Source of the DNA: AP-15 sp963736715
GTDB lineage: Bacteria; Pseudomonadota; Alphaproteobacteria; ATCC43930; CGMCC-115725
Direction of reading: 5' to 3'
DNA length: 64,000 bases
Assembly (NCBI GenBank): GCA_963736715.1
Contig: CAVTQA010000017.1
Span: forward strand, 1 to 64,000
The notes under the pieces are model-generated. The model did no database searches. It was not told where the DNA came from and worked only from the letters and a program-made list of their open reading frames with translations. The position numbers and the translations under genes are program-made. Shown here piece by piece: positions 16,661 through 26,400 of this stretch (position 1 is the first letter of the stretch; every line of letters begins with the position of its first letter).

Positions 16661-17683
16661 CTAGCGCTCGAGCCCGCCGAGCCTGTTAGCGTGGAAGCGA
16701 GCGATGTCCTCGATCCCGAGGTAATTGATGTCGCCCGGCGTGGCCAGTCCGATTGCTGCAGCAAAGCCACCGAGACGGATCGCCAGATCGACATCGCCGT
16801 CGAGCAAGCCGTGGATCAGACCGGCAACGAACGAATCGCCGGCGCCGATGCGGTCGACGACTTCCACCTCCAGACGAGGCGCGTAGCGGAACTCGCCGCG
16901 CGCGAGCAGGAGGGTCCCGGGCTCGGCATCGGGCGGCCTAGTCAGCGCGATGAGCGGCACGGCATAGCGTGCCGCGATCACGGTGGCGAGATCCTCACCT
17001 GCCTGAGCGAATCCCAGCACATTCTGCGCGTCTCGCTCGGCGAGGACGAGCAAGTGCAAATGTGGCACCGTCGCTTCCAGCGCGGCTCTCGCGTCCGCCG
17101 GGTTGGTCAAGGTGGCGCGATAGTTCAAATCGTAGGACACCGGTTTGCCGGCCGCCGCGGCGAGCGCGGCGAGATGCAGGACCAGCGCCCGGCAGCTCGG
17201 GCCGAGCGCCGGGGTGATGCCCGAAAGATGCAGCCAAGCGCTCGCCTGAAGCAGCGACTCCCACGGTGCATCCTCGAAGGCGAGCTCCGAAGCCGCCGAA
17301 TGCTTGCGGTCATAGATGACGCGGCTGGTTCGCGGCAGGGGTCCGGGTTCATAGAACATCAGCCCTAAGCGGGCATTTTCGATCCATCGTACCCAGCGGG
17401 TGTCGACCCCATGCCGCCGCGCCTCGCCATCGACGATCCGGCCGAGCGGCCCCACGGGCAGCCTCGACACCCAGGCGACCCGGCGTCCCAGCCGCGCGAG
17501 CAGGCAGCCGACATTGAGTTCGCTGCCGCCGACCCCGATCTCGAAAAGCCGCGCCTGATCGAGCCGCTGCTGGCCGGGCGGCGACAGCCGCAGCAATGTT
17601 TCGCCCAGCGTCAGCAGATCGTAGCTGCAGTCGAGCGAAGGACTCACCGGCGCGGACCAGGGCCTGTCGGCGTCAACCGCCAA
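16661..17683 (-). CDS. PfkB-family sugar kinase, 2-keto-3-deoxygluconate kinase-like
   Basis: Ribokinase-fold kinase, 340 aa. The N-terminal GETLLRLSPPG, GVGGSELNV (substrate-side glycines) and the C-terminal DRIGAGDSFVAGL (anion hole and catalytic Asp) are all present. KPVSYDLNYR matches the KDG-kinase-like branch, which phosphorylates 2-keto-3-deoxygluconate to feed the Entner-Doudoroff route. Substrate assignment is tentative. The start at 17683 is TTG; GTG 17647 would remove 12 residues that precede the fold. The gene lies 21 bp after pepN and is probably cotranscribed with it, without an obvious metabolic link. Confidence 0.82.
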   Translation of the reverse strand: MAVDADRPWSAPVSPSLDCSYDLLTLGETLLRLSPPGQQRLDQARLFEIGVGGSELNVGCLLARLGRRVAWVSRLPVGPLGRIVDGEARRHGVDTRWVRWIENARLGLMFYEPGPLPRTSRVIYDRKHSAASELAFEDAPWESLLQASAWLHLSGITPALGPSCRALVLHLAALAAAAGKPVSYDLNYRATLTNPADARAALEATVPHLHLLVLAERDAQNVLGFAQAGEDLATVIAARYAVPLIALTRPPDAEPGTLLLARGEFRYAPRLEVEVVDRIGAGDSFVAGLIHGLLDGDVDLAIRLGGFAAAIGLATPGDINYLGIEDIARFHANRLGGLER

Positions 17684-17704
17684 GCCGGTCCGGAACAGCC
17701 GCGA

Positions 17705-20368
17705 CTAGGCCAAGCTTTTCGATACCATCTCATATGTATTCTTGCTGAGATCGGGGGCGGCGAGAACGCGCTCCAGTTCACGGCGCATCTGGCCTTGGCG
17801 AGCAGGCTCGTGGCGGCGCCACGAGCCGAGGGGCTGGACGAGACGCGCGGCCGTGGTCGGATTGAGCGGGTCGAGCGCGATGACCTCGTCGGCGAGCAAA
17901 CGATACCCGGCGCCGCTCGCATCGTGAAAGCGCAGCTGATTGGCCTGCGCGAAGGTGCCGATGAGGGCGCGAACCCGGTTCGGGTTCTTGCGTTCGAAAG
18001 CCGGGTGGCGGGTCAGTTCATGCACGCGGTCCGGGGTTTGCGGCAACGACGAACGCGCCTGCAAGGCGAACCATTTGTCAGTCACCAGGTCGTCATGCGA
18101 CCACAGCTCGTAAAAGCGGGCTAGCGCCGCGGCACGCTCGGGCCTGTCGAGGTCGGCAAGCACCGTCAGCGCGGCCAGTACATCCGTCATATTTCGCCCG
18201 GCCTCGAACTGCGTCATGGCGAGCGCCGCACAGTTTTCCGGATCTGCGGCGGCGAGATAGGCAAGGCAGGCGTTGCGCAGTGCCCGCCGGCCGATCGAGG
18301 TGCCGTCGATCCTGTAGGGTCCCGCATCGGCGAGCTCTCGGTAAGCCGCAGCAAATTCCGCGGCTAAGGCTTCGCCAAGCGCCGCGCGGGCGCTTTCGCG
18401 GGCGGCGTGAATGGCGTCGACATCGACGACCGCGAGCTGGTCGGCGAGAAATGCCTCGCTCGGCAAAGTCAGACCCTCGGCGGCGAAGGCCGGATCACGG
18501 TCCGCATCGGCGAGGATCCGCCGCATCGCGGCGACGAGATCCGGGTCGAGCGGTGCGGGGGCCTCACCGTGCTGATGATCGGCAATCCGGTCGAGCAGAA
18601 CTTTGCTCGCAACCTGCTGGCCAGCTTCCCAGCGCGCGAAGGGCTCAGTGTCGTGCACGGCGAGAAATTTTAGCCGGGCGAGCGGGACGTCCTTCAACTT
18701 GACCGGCGCCGAGAAACTGCGCAGCAACGATGGCACTGGTGGGGCCGGCACATCGGCGAAGCGAAAACTCTGCCGCGCTTCGGCTAGGGCTAGGACGCGC
18801 GTCCCCGTCCGGCTCGCCGCTTCGTGCTCCAGCCGGGTCGGCAATTCCGCGCCCTCCGGTCCGATCAATCCCATGGCCAACGGGATCAGCATAGGCAATT
18901 TATCCGGTTGGCCGGGCGTCGGCGGCACTTTTTGCTGCGCGGTCAGCTCGTAAGCGCGCGTAGCTGCATCCCAGCGGTCCTCGATCGTGATTTCCGGGGT
19001 GCCCGCCTGTTCGTACCAGCGCTTGAATTGGCTGAGATCGACGCCCCCAGCATCCTGCATGGCCGCGACAAAGTCCTCGATCGTCGCGGCATGGTTGTCG
19101 TGCCGCCGGATATAGAGGTCCATGCCGCGCCGAAACCCCTCCTTGCCGATCAGGGTATGGATCATGCGCACCAGTTCGGCACCCTTGTTGTATACGGTCG
19201 GCGTGTAGAAATTGTCGATCCTGATATAGCTGTCCGGCCGCACCGGGTGCGCGAGCGGGCCGTCATCCTCGGGAAATTGGATGGCGCGCAAGGTGCGCAC
19301 CTCGGCGATGCGCCGCACCGCGCGGCTGCCCTGATCGGCGGAAAACTCCTGGTCGCGGAACACGGTCAGCCCTTCCTTCAGCGAGAGCTGGAACCAGTCG
19401 CGGCAAGTAACCCGGTTGCCGGTCCAGTTGTGGAAGTACTCGTGCGCAATCACCGCTTCGATGTTCTGGTAATCGGTGTCGGTGGCAGTATCGGGTTTGG
19501 CCAATACATAGCGGGTATTGAAAATGTTGAGGCTCTTGTTCTCCATCGCCCCCATGTTGAAGTCACTGACCGCGACGATATTGAAGACGTCGAGATCGTA
19601 TTCCAGGCCAAATACGTCCTCGTCCCAGCGCATCGCCTTTTTCAGCGAAGCCATCGCATGGCCGCATTTGTCCTCGTCGCCGCGGCGCACCCAGATCGCA
19701 AGGGCCACCTCTTTGCCGGAGCGGGTTGTAATGCGGTCCGGCACGGCGACGAGATCGCCAGCGACGAGCGCGAACAGGTAGGAGGGCTTGGGGTGGGGAT
19801 CGACCCATTTCGCCCAGTGGCGGCCGTCACCGATCTCGCCATGCTCGACCGGGTTGCCGTTCGACAGCAGCACCGGAAAGCGGCTCTTTTCAGCGATGAT
19901 CGTCGTCGTGTAACGGGCCATCACATCCGGCCGGTCGACGAAATAGGTGATTCGGCGAAAGCCTTCGGGCTCGCATTGGGTGCAGAAATTGCCGCCCGAC
20001 ATATAGAGGCCGGAGAGCGCGGTGTTGGTCTCGGGTGAAATTCGGGTTTCGATGTCGAGGGAAAAGGCGTCCGGTACGTCGGCTACGATCAGGCCGCCCT
20101 CGGCCGGAAGTTGATAGCGATTGGGGCTGAGCGGCGCGCCGTCGAGCGCCAGCGAGACAAGCGCGAGTTCCTCGCCATCGAGATGCAGCGCCGTCGAGCG
20201 GTCGGAGTTCTCCGGATTGCGCCGTATCCGCAGGCGCGATTTGACTCGCGTATCGCGGTCCCCGAGCTTGAAGACCAGATCGGCGGTGTCGATCAGAAAG
20301 CCGGGCGGCCGATATTCGGCGAGCCGTACCGGCCGGGGCGGGGTGATCTCTGCCGAGATGTCGAGCAT
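17705..20368 (-). CDS. pepN: Aminopeptidase N (M1 family)
   Basis: Zinc aminopeptidase that trims N-terminal residues from peptides in the cytoplasm, 887 aa, as in E. coli PepN. The exopeptidase motif GAMENKSLNIF is followed by the zinc site HEYFHNWTGN (His 309, Glu 310, His 313), with the third ligand in the LKEGLTVFRDQEFS segment. CRDWFQLSLKEG is diagnostic of the PepN branch rather than eukaryotic-type M1 enzymes. The start ATG overlaps the VOC gene stop as TGATG, giving translational coupling. The sugar kinase follows 21 bp downstream. Confidence 0.96.
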   Translation of the reverse strand: MLDISAEITPPRPVRLAEYRPPGFLIDTADLVFKLGDRDTRVKSRLRIRRNPENSDRSTALHLDGEELALVSLALDGAPLSPNRYQLPAEGGLIVADVPDAFSLDIETRISPETNTALSGLYMSGGNFCTQCEPEGFRRITYFVDRPDVMARYTTTIIAEKSRFPVLLSNGNPVEHGEIGDGRHWAKWVDPHPKPSYLFALVAGDLVAVPDRITTRSGKEVALAIWVRRGDEDKCGHAMASLKKAMRWDEDVFGLEYDLDVFNIVAVSDFNMGAMENKSLNIFNTRYVLAKPDTATDTDYQNIEAVIAHEYFHNWTGNRVTCRDWFQLSLKEGLTVFRDQEFSADQGSRAVRRIAEVRTLRAIQFPEDDGPLAHPVRPDSYIRIDNFYTPTVYNKGAELVRMIHTLIGKEGFRRGMDLYIRRHDNHAATIEDFVAAMQDAGGVDLSQFKRWYEQAGTPEITIEDRWDAATRAYELTAQQKVPPTPGQPDKLPMLIPLAMGLIGPEGAELPTRLEHEAASRTGTRVLALAEARQSFRFADVPAPPVPSLLRSFSAPVKLKDVPLARLKFLAVHDTEPFARWEAGQQVASKVLLDRIADHQHGEAPAPLDPDLVAAMRRILADADRDPAFAAEGLTLPSEAFLADQLAVVDVDAIHAARESARAALGEALAAEFAAAYRELADAGPYRIDGTSIGRRALRNACLAYLAAADPENCAALAMTQFEAGRNMTDVLAALTVLADLDRPERAAALARFYELWSHDDLVTDKWFALQARSSLPQTPDRVHELTRHPAFERKNPNRVRALIGTFAQANQLRFHDASGAGYRLLADEVIALDPLNPTTAARLVQPLGSWRRHEPARQGQMRRELERVLAAPDLSKNTYEMVSKSLA

Positions 20369-20943
20369 CAGCGGTCACGCTCGATCAGCGATGGGTCGTG
20401 CAAGGTGGTGTCTTGGCCGCGCACCGGGTCGACGATTGCGTCCGCCAGACTGCGGGCGCCCTTCCATTCGCTCGGCGGGCGGACATGGCCGTCGGTGCCG
20501 ATCTGATCGATGCCCCAATAGATCTCGAGCCGGTGATTGTCGGGATCGCGAAATTCGACGGCGATCTGACAACCGGCGCGGCGCCGGCCGGCAAAGTCGA
20601 TCTCGACCCCGTGGCGGCGCAAATGCTCGTGCGCCCGCACGACTTCGTCGAGCGTTGCCACCTCGAAGGCGATATGGTTGAGGTCGGCATTCGCCGCCGG
20701 CTCTTTAAGCGAACCGACCAGCGCGATCCCGTGATGGTCCGGATTGCAGCGCAGAAAAACCATGCCGCCCGGCACCATTTCCTCGGGATAGACATCCGAG
20801 ATCTCGAACCCGAGCAGCTCGGTATAGAACCGGGCCGATCTCTCTACGTCGCGCACATTGAGCACGACGTGACCCAGCTTGCCAATGCGGAAAGGGTGCC
20901 CCTGCAACCGCCGCAACTGCCTCACCCGGTTCGGATCATACAT
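20368..20943 (-). CDS. VOC-family (glyoxalase/extradiol dioxygenase fold) protein
   Basis: 191 aa, with ATG 20943 chosen because GGAGG stands just before it; an upstream ATG 12 bases earlier lies within that ribosome site. A first VOC half (HVVLNVRDVERSARFYTELLGF) is followed by HIAFEVATLDEVVRAHEHL and the second-half metal segment EFRDPDNHRLEIYWG. His and Glu of the 2-His-1-Glu site are present, so a metal-dependent lyase or dioxygenase activity is possible. A C-terminal tail of about 45 residues extends past the fold. Translational overlap with pepN makes it the first gene of the kinase operon. The substrate is unknown. Confidence 0.8.
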   Translation of the reverse strand: MYDPNRVRQLRRLQGHPFRIGKLGHVVLNVRDVERSARFYTELLGFEISDVYPEEMVPGGMVFLRCNPDHHGIALVGSLKEPAANADLNHIAFEVATLDEVVRAHEHLRRHGVEIDFAGRRRAGCQIAVEFRDPDNHRLEIYWGIDQIGTDGHVRPPSEWKGARSLADAIVDPVRGQDTTLHDPSLIERDR

Positions 20944-21097
20944 CTCTTCCTCCATTGGCGGCCACGCGTAAACACTTTAGGCGAGATTACGTTTTCTTTA
21001 TCACCGAGGAGCCATAGTTCGGTCGAAATTTTTCCATGCTGATCGGTTACACGGAAACTCTTCGAAGAGTGGGAGTGACCGGGGGGGGCACTGTCTT

Positions 21098-21226
21098 ATG
21101 CAGGATTGGATTTCCGACTGGAAACGGTGGAGCCGGGCCGAGCGCTGTTTTGCGGTCGCGCTCGTCATATTGTCCTTGGTGATCCCACTCGGGTTCCTGA
21201 TCGGTGGCCGCATGATCGGCACATAA
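21098..21226 (+). CDS. Small single-TM membrane protein, 42 aa
   Basis: ATG 21098 reads a polar N-terminus (MQDWISDWKRWSRAERC) and then a strongly hydrophobic helix (VALVILSLVIPLGFLIGG), and ends at TAA 21226. A run of G at 21081-21088 could serve as ribosome site about 9 bp upstream. It stands alone between the divergent VOC operon and the RraA-family gene. Arg/Lys before the helix and none after predict N-in topology. The function is unknown. The clean fold layout, codon use and ribosome site make it better than chance. Confidence 0.5.
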   Translation: MQDWISDWKRWSRAERCFAVALVILSLVIPLGFLIGGRMIGT

Positions 21227-21301
21227 CAGCAAGGGTCTTGCCGCCGGCGGACGTTCCCAATTAAACGCTGGCGTCCGACGATGATGCTCGGAGGACATGC
21301 C

Positions 21302-22009
21302 ATGCCGCACTTGCCAGACCACGCCGATCTTGAAGCTCTGAGGGCGTTCGACACGCCGACCATCTGCAATGCGCTCGAACTCGTCGTTCCGTCGCGCCGC
21401 GCCGTAGGGTTCACGCGCAGACCGCTTTTCGCCGCCTTTCCCGAGATGAAGCCGGTCGTCGCTTTCGCCCGCACCGCCATTATCCGCTCCCGCGAACCGC
21501 ATCCGCGAAGCCGCGAGGAGGCAAAGGAGGTGCGGCTCGGCTATTACCAGCATATCGCCGACGAGCCGTTGCCGAGCATCGCGGTAATCCAAGACATCGA
21601 CGCGCCCGATACCGGGTTCGGCGCGTTCTGGGGCGAGGTCCAGACCCATGTCCACAAGGGGCTCGGCTGTGCCGGCGTCATCACCGATGGCTCGGTCCGC
21701 GACCTCGACGCGATGGCGCCCGATTTCCTCGTGCTCGCGGGCTCGGTCATGCCATCCCACGCTCATGTTCATCTGGTCGATTATGGCGGCACCGTCAGCG
21801 TTGCCGGCATGACCGTATCGCCGAACGACGTCATTCACGCCGATCGCCATGGCGCCGTCGTGATCCCGAACGAGGCGGTCAAGGAAATCCCGGCCGCGGT
21901 CGCGCTGATCGCGCGACGCGAGAAGGTGATCATCGACGCCTCGAAGGCTCCCGGTTTCTCCGTCGCCCGGCTGCGCCAAGCCTTCGACGAGCAAGAAGAC
22001 ATTCACTGA
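21302..22009 (+). CDS. RraA-family protein (HMG/CHA aldolase-like)
   Basis: 235 aa from ATG 21302, chosen because CGGAGG (21289-21294) is 7 bp upstream; an ATG at 21281 lies before that site. DTPTICNALE, the GEVQTHVHKGLGCAGVITDGSVRD core (Asp and Arg of the aldolase metal/pyruvate site) and AHVHLVDYGG are family marks. RraA-fold enzymes cleave 4-hydroxy-4-methyl-2-oxoglutarate or decarboxylate oxaloacetate; some only inhibit RNase E. The preserved GxxTDGSxRD core favours an aldolase. It is a monocistronic unit followed by palindromic repeats. Confidence 0.82.
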   Translation: MPHLPDHADLEALRAFDTPTICNALELVVPSRRAVGFTRRPLFAAFPEMKPVVAFARTAIIRSREPHPRSREEAKEVRLGYYQHIADEPLPSIAVIQDIDAPDTGFGAFWGEVQTHVHKGLGCAGVITDGSVRDLDAMAPDFLVLAGSVMPSHAHVHLVDYGGTVSVAGMTVSPNDVIHADRHGAVVIPNEAVKEIPAAVALIARREKVIIDASKAPGFSVARLRQAFDEQEDIH

Positions 22010-22121
22010 CGGCAGCGCCTTGATCCCTGGTCGCAGCCGAGCGCGCCCGCGGCTCTCCCGAGAAGCGGTGTACCTCCTCGGCACCGGCGAGAGTGTCGAG
22101 ACGCCGATGTTCAGCCCAGCC

Positions 22122-22190
22122 GTCATTCCCGCGAAAGCGGGATCCAGTGCTTCAGAGTTCAAACGGTATGGACCTGGACCCCCGCTTTTC
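22122..22190. repeat. REP-type palindromic repeat, partial copy
   Basis: The left arm GTCATTCCCGCGAAAGCGGG starts at 22122 and is followed by ATCCAG. The matching right arm, CTGGACCCCCGCTTTTCGG, is cut off before its usual GGGAATGAC end. It belongs to the same family as copies at 22243, 26201 and 50780. Confidence 0.8.
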
Positions 22191-22242
22191 GGCTAGGGCA
22201 TGCACACATCTCCACAATAGAAGGACTTTCAATAAGTTATCC

Positions 22243-22327
22243 GTCGTCCCCGCGAAAGCGGGGACCCAGGGGCCCCGTGGTGAATAGCCCGACAACGGTC
22301 CTGGGTGCCCGCTTTCGCGGGCATGAC
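22243..22327. repeat. REP-type palindromic repeat, full copy
   Basis: Arms GTCGTCCCCGCGAAAGCGGG and CCCGCTTTCGCGGGCATGAC flank a 40-base centre with CCCAGG/CCTGGG pairing. Transcripts would fold into a long hairpin. It lies between the RraA-family gene and the end of the sigma-factor gene, which are convergent. The rest of 22010-22457 holds no gene that I can see. Confidence 0.85.
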
Positions 22328-22457
22328 GGCGGAAAGGCGGAAGATGCGTGCATGCCCTAGCGCTTTTCGGGGGGGTGACGAAAGAGGCCCCTCCTCCCGC
22401 ACCTTCCGCGTCGCCGGCCCCACGGCCTTCGCCGAAGCCGGTTTGAGGGGCTGACCA

Positions 22458-23009
22458 TCAGGCCGCTTCGCGTGGATAATCGGAATGTTCACGCCCGTGC
22501 GGACGGCTGAAGGTTGCGTCCAATTCCTCCTTCATGTCCATCAAGCGACGCAACATTTCACGGCCGCGCGACAAGCGCGAGCGGACCGTACCGATTGGAA
22601 TGTCGAGCACCGCGGCGACCTCCTCGTAGCGCATCCCTTCGAGACCCACGAGTAAAATGACTTGCCGCTGTTCTTCCGGCAGCAGCCTAATCGCCCGTTC
22701 GAGATCGCGCAGCTGCAAACAGGCGCCGGCTCTTGGCGCCGCCGTCAGTACCGGGGCGACATCCTCAACCGCTACCGCAACGCCTTCGCGCACCGAGCGG
22801 CGGACCTCGTTTACATTTTGATTGTGCAAGATCGTGAAAAGCCAGGCGCGCAAATCCGTCCCCGGCTCCCAGAGATGCTCTTTGGCAATGGCGCGGACCA
22901 AACAGCTTTGCACGAGATCGTCGGCTCGCACCGCGTCCCGAGCGAGGGCCCGGGCGTATCGCCGCAGCCGAGGAATTTCATTTTGCAGAAGTCGGGCAAA
23001 ATCGCTCAT
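22458..23009 (-). CDS. ECF-type sigma-70 family sigma factor
   Basis: 183 aa from ATG 23009, with AAGGTG about 7 bp upstream; the frame is open further but that extension is not domain-like. Region 2 is RYARALARDAVRADDLVQSCLVRAIA with LRAWLFTILHNQNVNEVRR. Region 4 is LPEEQRQVILLVGLEGMRYEEVAAVLDIPIGTVRSRLSRGRE, a helix-turn-helix for the -35 element. It directs RNA polymerase to stress or envelope genes. No anti-sigma or PhyR/NepR partner gene is adjacent, so control must come from elsewhere. It is divergent from the tRNA-Lys gene with 238 bp between. Confidence 0.93.
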   Translation of the reverse strand: MSDFARLLQNEIPRLRRYARALARDAVRADDLVQSCLVRAIAKEHLWEPGTDLRAWLFTILHNQNVNEVRRSVREGVAVAVEDVAPVLTAAPRAGACLQLRDLERAIRLLPEEQRQVILLVGLEGMRYEEVAAVLDIPIGTVRSRLSRGREMLRRLMDMKEELDATFSRPHGREHSDYPREAA

Positions 23010-23247
23010 CGAGATCACCTTATGGCTCTTCAGCCTCGGCTGGCCGAGGCGCTTTCCGGTTGAGGATGAATATAATCCCGGGCTGTAACCCCTTCGTGGC
23101 ACCCCATGGCAAGCCGGTGAAATGTTGTTTTTAATTGTAACGGTTTGCCCGAAGCACATCCGGCCGCTGGCGGCCTAAGAGGCACAACGCGGTAATCATG
23201 CGATTGACCCGCTCGTGCTCACCACTTTATCCTTGCTGCACCGCTCC

Positions 23248-23323
23248 GAGCCCGTAGCTCAGCCGGTAGAGCAACTGACTTTTAATCAGTAGGTCTCGGG
23301 TTCGAATCCCGACGGGCTCACCA
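23248..23323 (+). tRNA. tRNA-Lys (anticodon UUU), CCA encoded
   Basis: 76 bases forming a full cloverleaf. The acceptor stem pairs GAGCCCG with CGGGCTC, followed by discriminator A and a genomic CCA. The D arm is AGCTCAGCCGGTAGAGC, the anticodon arm ACTGA-CTTTTAA-TCAGT places TTT at 34-36, and the T arm is TCGGGTTCGAATCCCGA. No integrase or repeated tRNA end follows, so it is not visibly an integration site. Confidence 0.97.
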
Positions 23324-23410
23324 TATCATAAGTTATGATAAGTCTCGCTTGGTTACCCGAACGTTGGGCGGGTCACTAGGATCCGGTTGCACCCGGTGAG
23401 CGGAGCTAGC

Positions 23411-26400
23411 GTGGACCCGTCACATCTGCTCCATCCCGCAGTCGCCGAATGGTTCGACGACAGCTTTGCCGCGCCGACCGCCGCGCAGGCCGAGGCGTGG
23501 CCGACGATTCAAGCCGGCCGGCATACCCTGATCGCCGCGCCTACCGGGTCCGGTAAGACGCTCGCCGCCTTTCTGGCCGCGATCGATGATCTGGTCCGCC
23601 AGGGGGTAAATAACGGCGGCCTCGCGGACGAGACGCAGATCGTCTATGTCTCGCCGCTAAAGGCACTATCGAACGACATTCAGCGCAACCTCGAAGCCCC
23701 GCTCGCCGGCATCCGCGAAGCCCTGAAGAGGCGAGGGCTGCCGGATGTCGGAGTCCGCACCTGGGTGCGCACCGGCGACACGCCGCCGGGAGAGCGGGAG
23801 CGCATGCGCCGATATCCGCCGCACATCGTCGTGACCACGCCGGAATCGCTCTATATCCTGCTCGGTTCCGAATCCGGCCGCAAAATGCTGGCGACGACGC
23901 GGACGGTCATCGTCGACGAGATCCATGCCGTGGCGCCGAACAAGCGCGGCTCGCATCTGGCGATCTCGCTCGAGCGGCTGGCCGCGCTCTGCGGCGGCCC
24001 TCTGTTGCGCATCGGCCTCTCGGCGACGCAGAAGCCGATCGAGGCGGTGGCCCGATTTCTCGTCGGACCCGATGCCGAGTGCCGGATCATCGACACCGGC
24101 CATCGCCGGGCGCGCGACCTTGCCCTCGAAATTCCCTCCTCACCGCTCGAAGCGGTGATGTCGGGCGAAGTCTGGCAGCAGGTTTACGACCGGCTGGCCG
24201 AGCTGATCGAGGCGCACCGCACGACGCTGGTCTTCGTCAATACCCGCCGTCTCGCCGAGCGGGTGACGCGCCAGCTCTCGGAACGGATCGGTGCCGAGCG
24301 GGTGACCGCGCATCACGGCAGTCTCGCCAAGGAGCAGCGCTTCGACGCCGAACAGCGGCTGAAAGCCGGTGCGCTGAAAGCGTTGGTCGCGACCACTTCG
24401 CTCGAGCTCGGCATCGATATCGGCGATGTCGATTTGGTGTGCCAGCTCGGCTCGCCGCGCTCGATCGCGAGCTTGCTGCAGCGCGTCGGGCGTTCGGGGC
24501 ACGCGGTGGCCGGCACCCCCAAGGGCCGCCTCTTCCCGCTGTCGCGAGACGAGCTCGTCGAATGCGCCGCGCTGCTCGACAGTGTACGCCGCGGCGAACT
24601 CGACCGGCTGGTCCTCCCGAAGCAGCCGCTCGATGTGCTGGCGCAGCAGATCGTCGCCGAGGTTGCCGCTCAGGAGTGGAGCGAGGACGAGCTCTACGCG
24701 CTGATCCGCCGCGCTTGGCCCTACCGCGCGCTGCCGCGCGAGGATTTCAGCGCCGTGGTGGCGATGCTGGCCGACGGGTTCAGCACCCGCCGCGGCCGGC
24801 GAGGTGCTCTCATTCACTACGATGCGGTGAACCACAAGCTGCGCGGCCGGCGCGGCGCTCGGCTGACCGCGCTGACCTCCGGCGGCACGATCCCGGACAA
24901 TGCGGATTATCAGGTGCTGCTCGAGCCCGAAAACCAGATCATCGGCACGGTCAACGAGGACTTTGCGGTCGAGAGCATGGTCGGCGACATCTTCCAGCTC
25001 GGCAATGCCGCCTACCGCGTGATGCGCGTCGAGCGCGGCACGTTGCGCGTCGAGGACGCGCCTGGCATGGCGCCGAACATTCCGTTTTGGCTCGGCGAGG
25101 CGCCCGGCCGCACCGACGAGCTGTCGCAGTCTGTCTCTCGCCTGCGGGCCGAATTCGCCGCCCGTTTGGCCAGCGGGAATACTCTTTCGTGGCTGCGGGA
25201 CGAGGTCGGCATCGCAGAGCCCGCGGCAGAGCAGCTCGTCGAATATTTGGCCTCTGGTCACGCGGCGCTGGGGGTTCTGCCGACGCAGGAGACGCTCGTG
25301 ATAGAGCGGTTCTTCGACGAGGTCGGCGGCATGCAATTGGTCATCCATTCGCCCTTTGGCAGCCGCCTCAACCGCGCCTGGGGCTTGGCGCTGCGCAAGC
25401 GGTTTTGCCGCAAATTCAATTTCGAGCTGCAGGCTGCGGCGACCGAGGACAACATCGTGCTTTCGCTGACCCGAGCGCACAGCTTCGACCTTGCGGACGT
25501 TCCGCGCTACCTCCACTCGGCGAGCATCAGAGGGCTGCTGATCGAAGCGCTGCTCGATGCACCGATGTTTATCACCCGCTGGCGCTGGGTGGCCGGGGTC
25601 TCCTTGGCGCTGCCGCGCTTCCGCGGCGGAAAGAAGGTGCCGCCGCAGCTCGCCCGCATGGCTGCCGAAGACCTGATTGCCGCGATCTTTCCGGACCAGG
25701 TTGCGTGCGCCGAGAACCTGCTCGGCGAGCGCGAGATTCCGGACCACCCGCTGGTGCGCCAGACGATCGCCGATTGCCTCGGCGAGGCGATGGACATCGC
25801 AGGTCTCGAGCGGTTGCTCGCGCGGCTCGAGGCCGGCGAAATCCGGGTCGTGACGCGCGACCTGACCGAGCCCTCGCCGCTCGCACTCGAAGTCCTGTCG
25901 GCCCGGCCCTACGCCTATCTCGACGACGCTCCGCTGGAGGAGCGGCGCACCCAAGCGGTGATCACCCGGCGCTGGCTCGCGCCCGAGGAGGCTGGCGACA
26001 TCGGCCGGCTCGATCCCGAAGCCATCGCGCGGGTGCGCACTGAAGCGTGGCCCGACCCGGCGAACCCGGACGAACTGCACGACGCGCTGGCCTGGCTCGG
26101 TTTTCTCAGTGTGGGAGAGGCGCAACCAGCGTGGGACGACTGGTTCGCCCGGCTTGCCAGCGAAAAGCGTGTTGCACGCCTCTCCACACCCACTGACATC
26201 GTCACCCCCGCGGAGGCGGGGGGCCAGGGGCCCCTGGATTCCCGCTTTCGCGGGAATGACGAGAATAGGGCGTCGGCATCGATGCTGTGGGTTGCCGCCG
26301 AGCGAGTGTCGCAGTTTCGGGCGCTGTGGCCGGGAGCGGAAATCGACCCGCCAATCACTCCGCCGCAGTCCTATTCCTCGCGCAATTGGTCGCGCGAGGA

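Noticed and set aside
22229..22492. A minus-strand frame of 87 codons ending near the sigma factor gene
   Set aside because: It merely translates the palindromic repeat and runs into the sigma gene end; no ribosome site.
23060..23112. Sigma-factor autoregulatory promoter (TATATT near 23069-23074 on the minus strand)
   Set aside because: No -35 element at a sensible distance; TTGCCA lies 32 bp away. Too weak to report as a feature.
23248..23411. tRNA-Lys as an island attachment site
   Set aside because: No integrase, no direct repeat of the tRNA 3' end, and the next gene is a housekeeping-type helicase.
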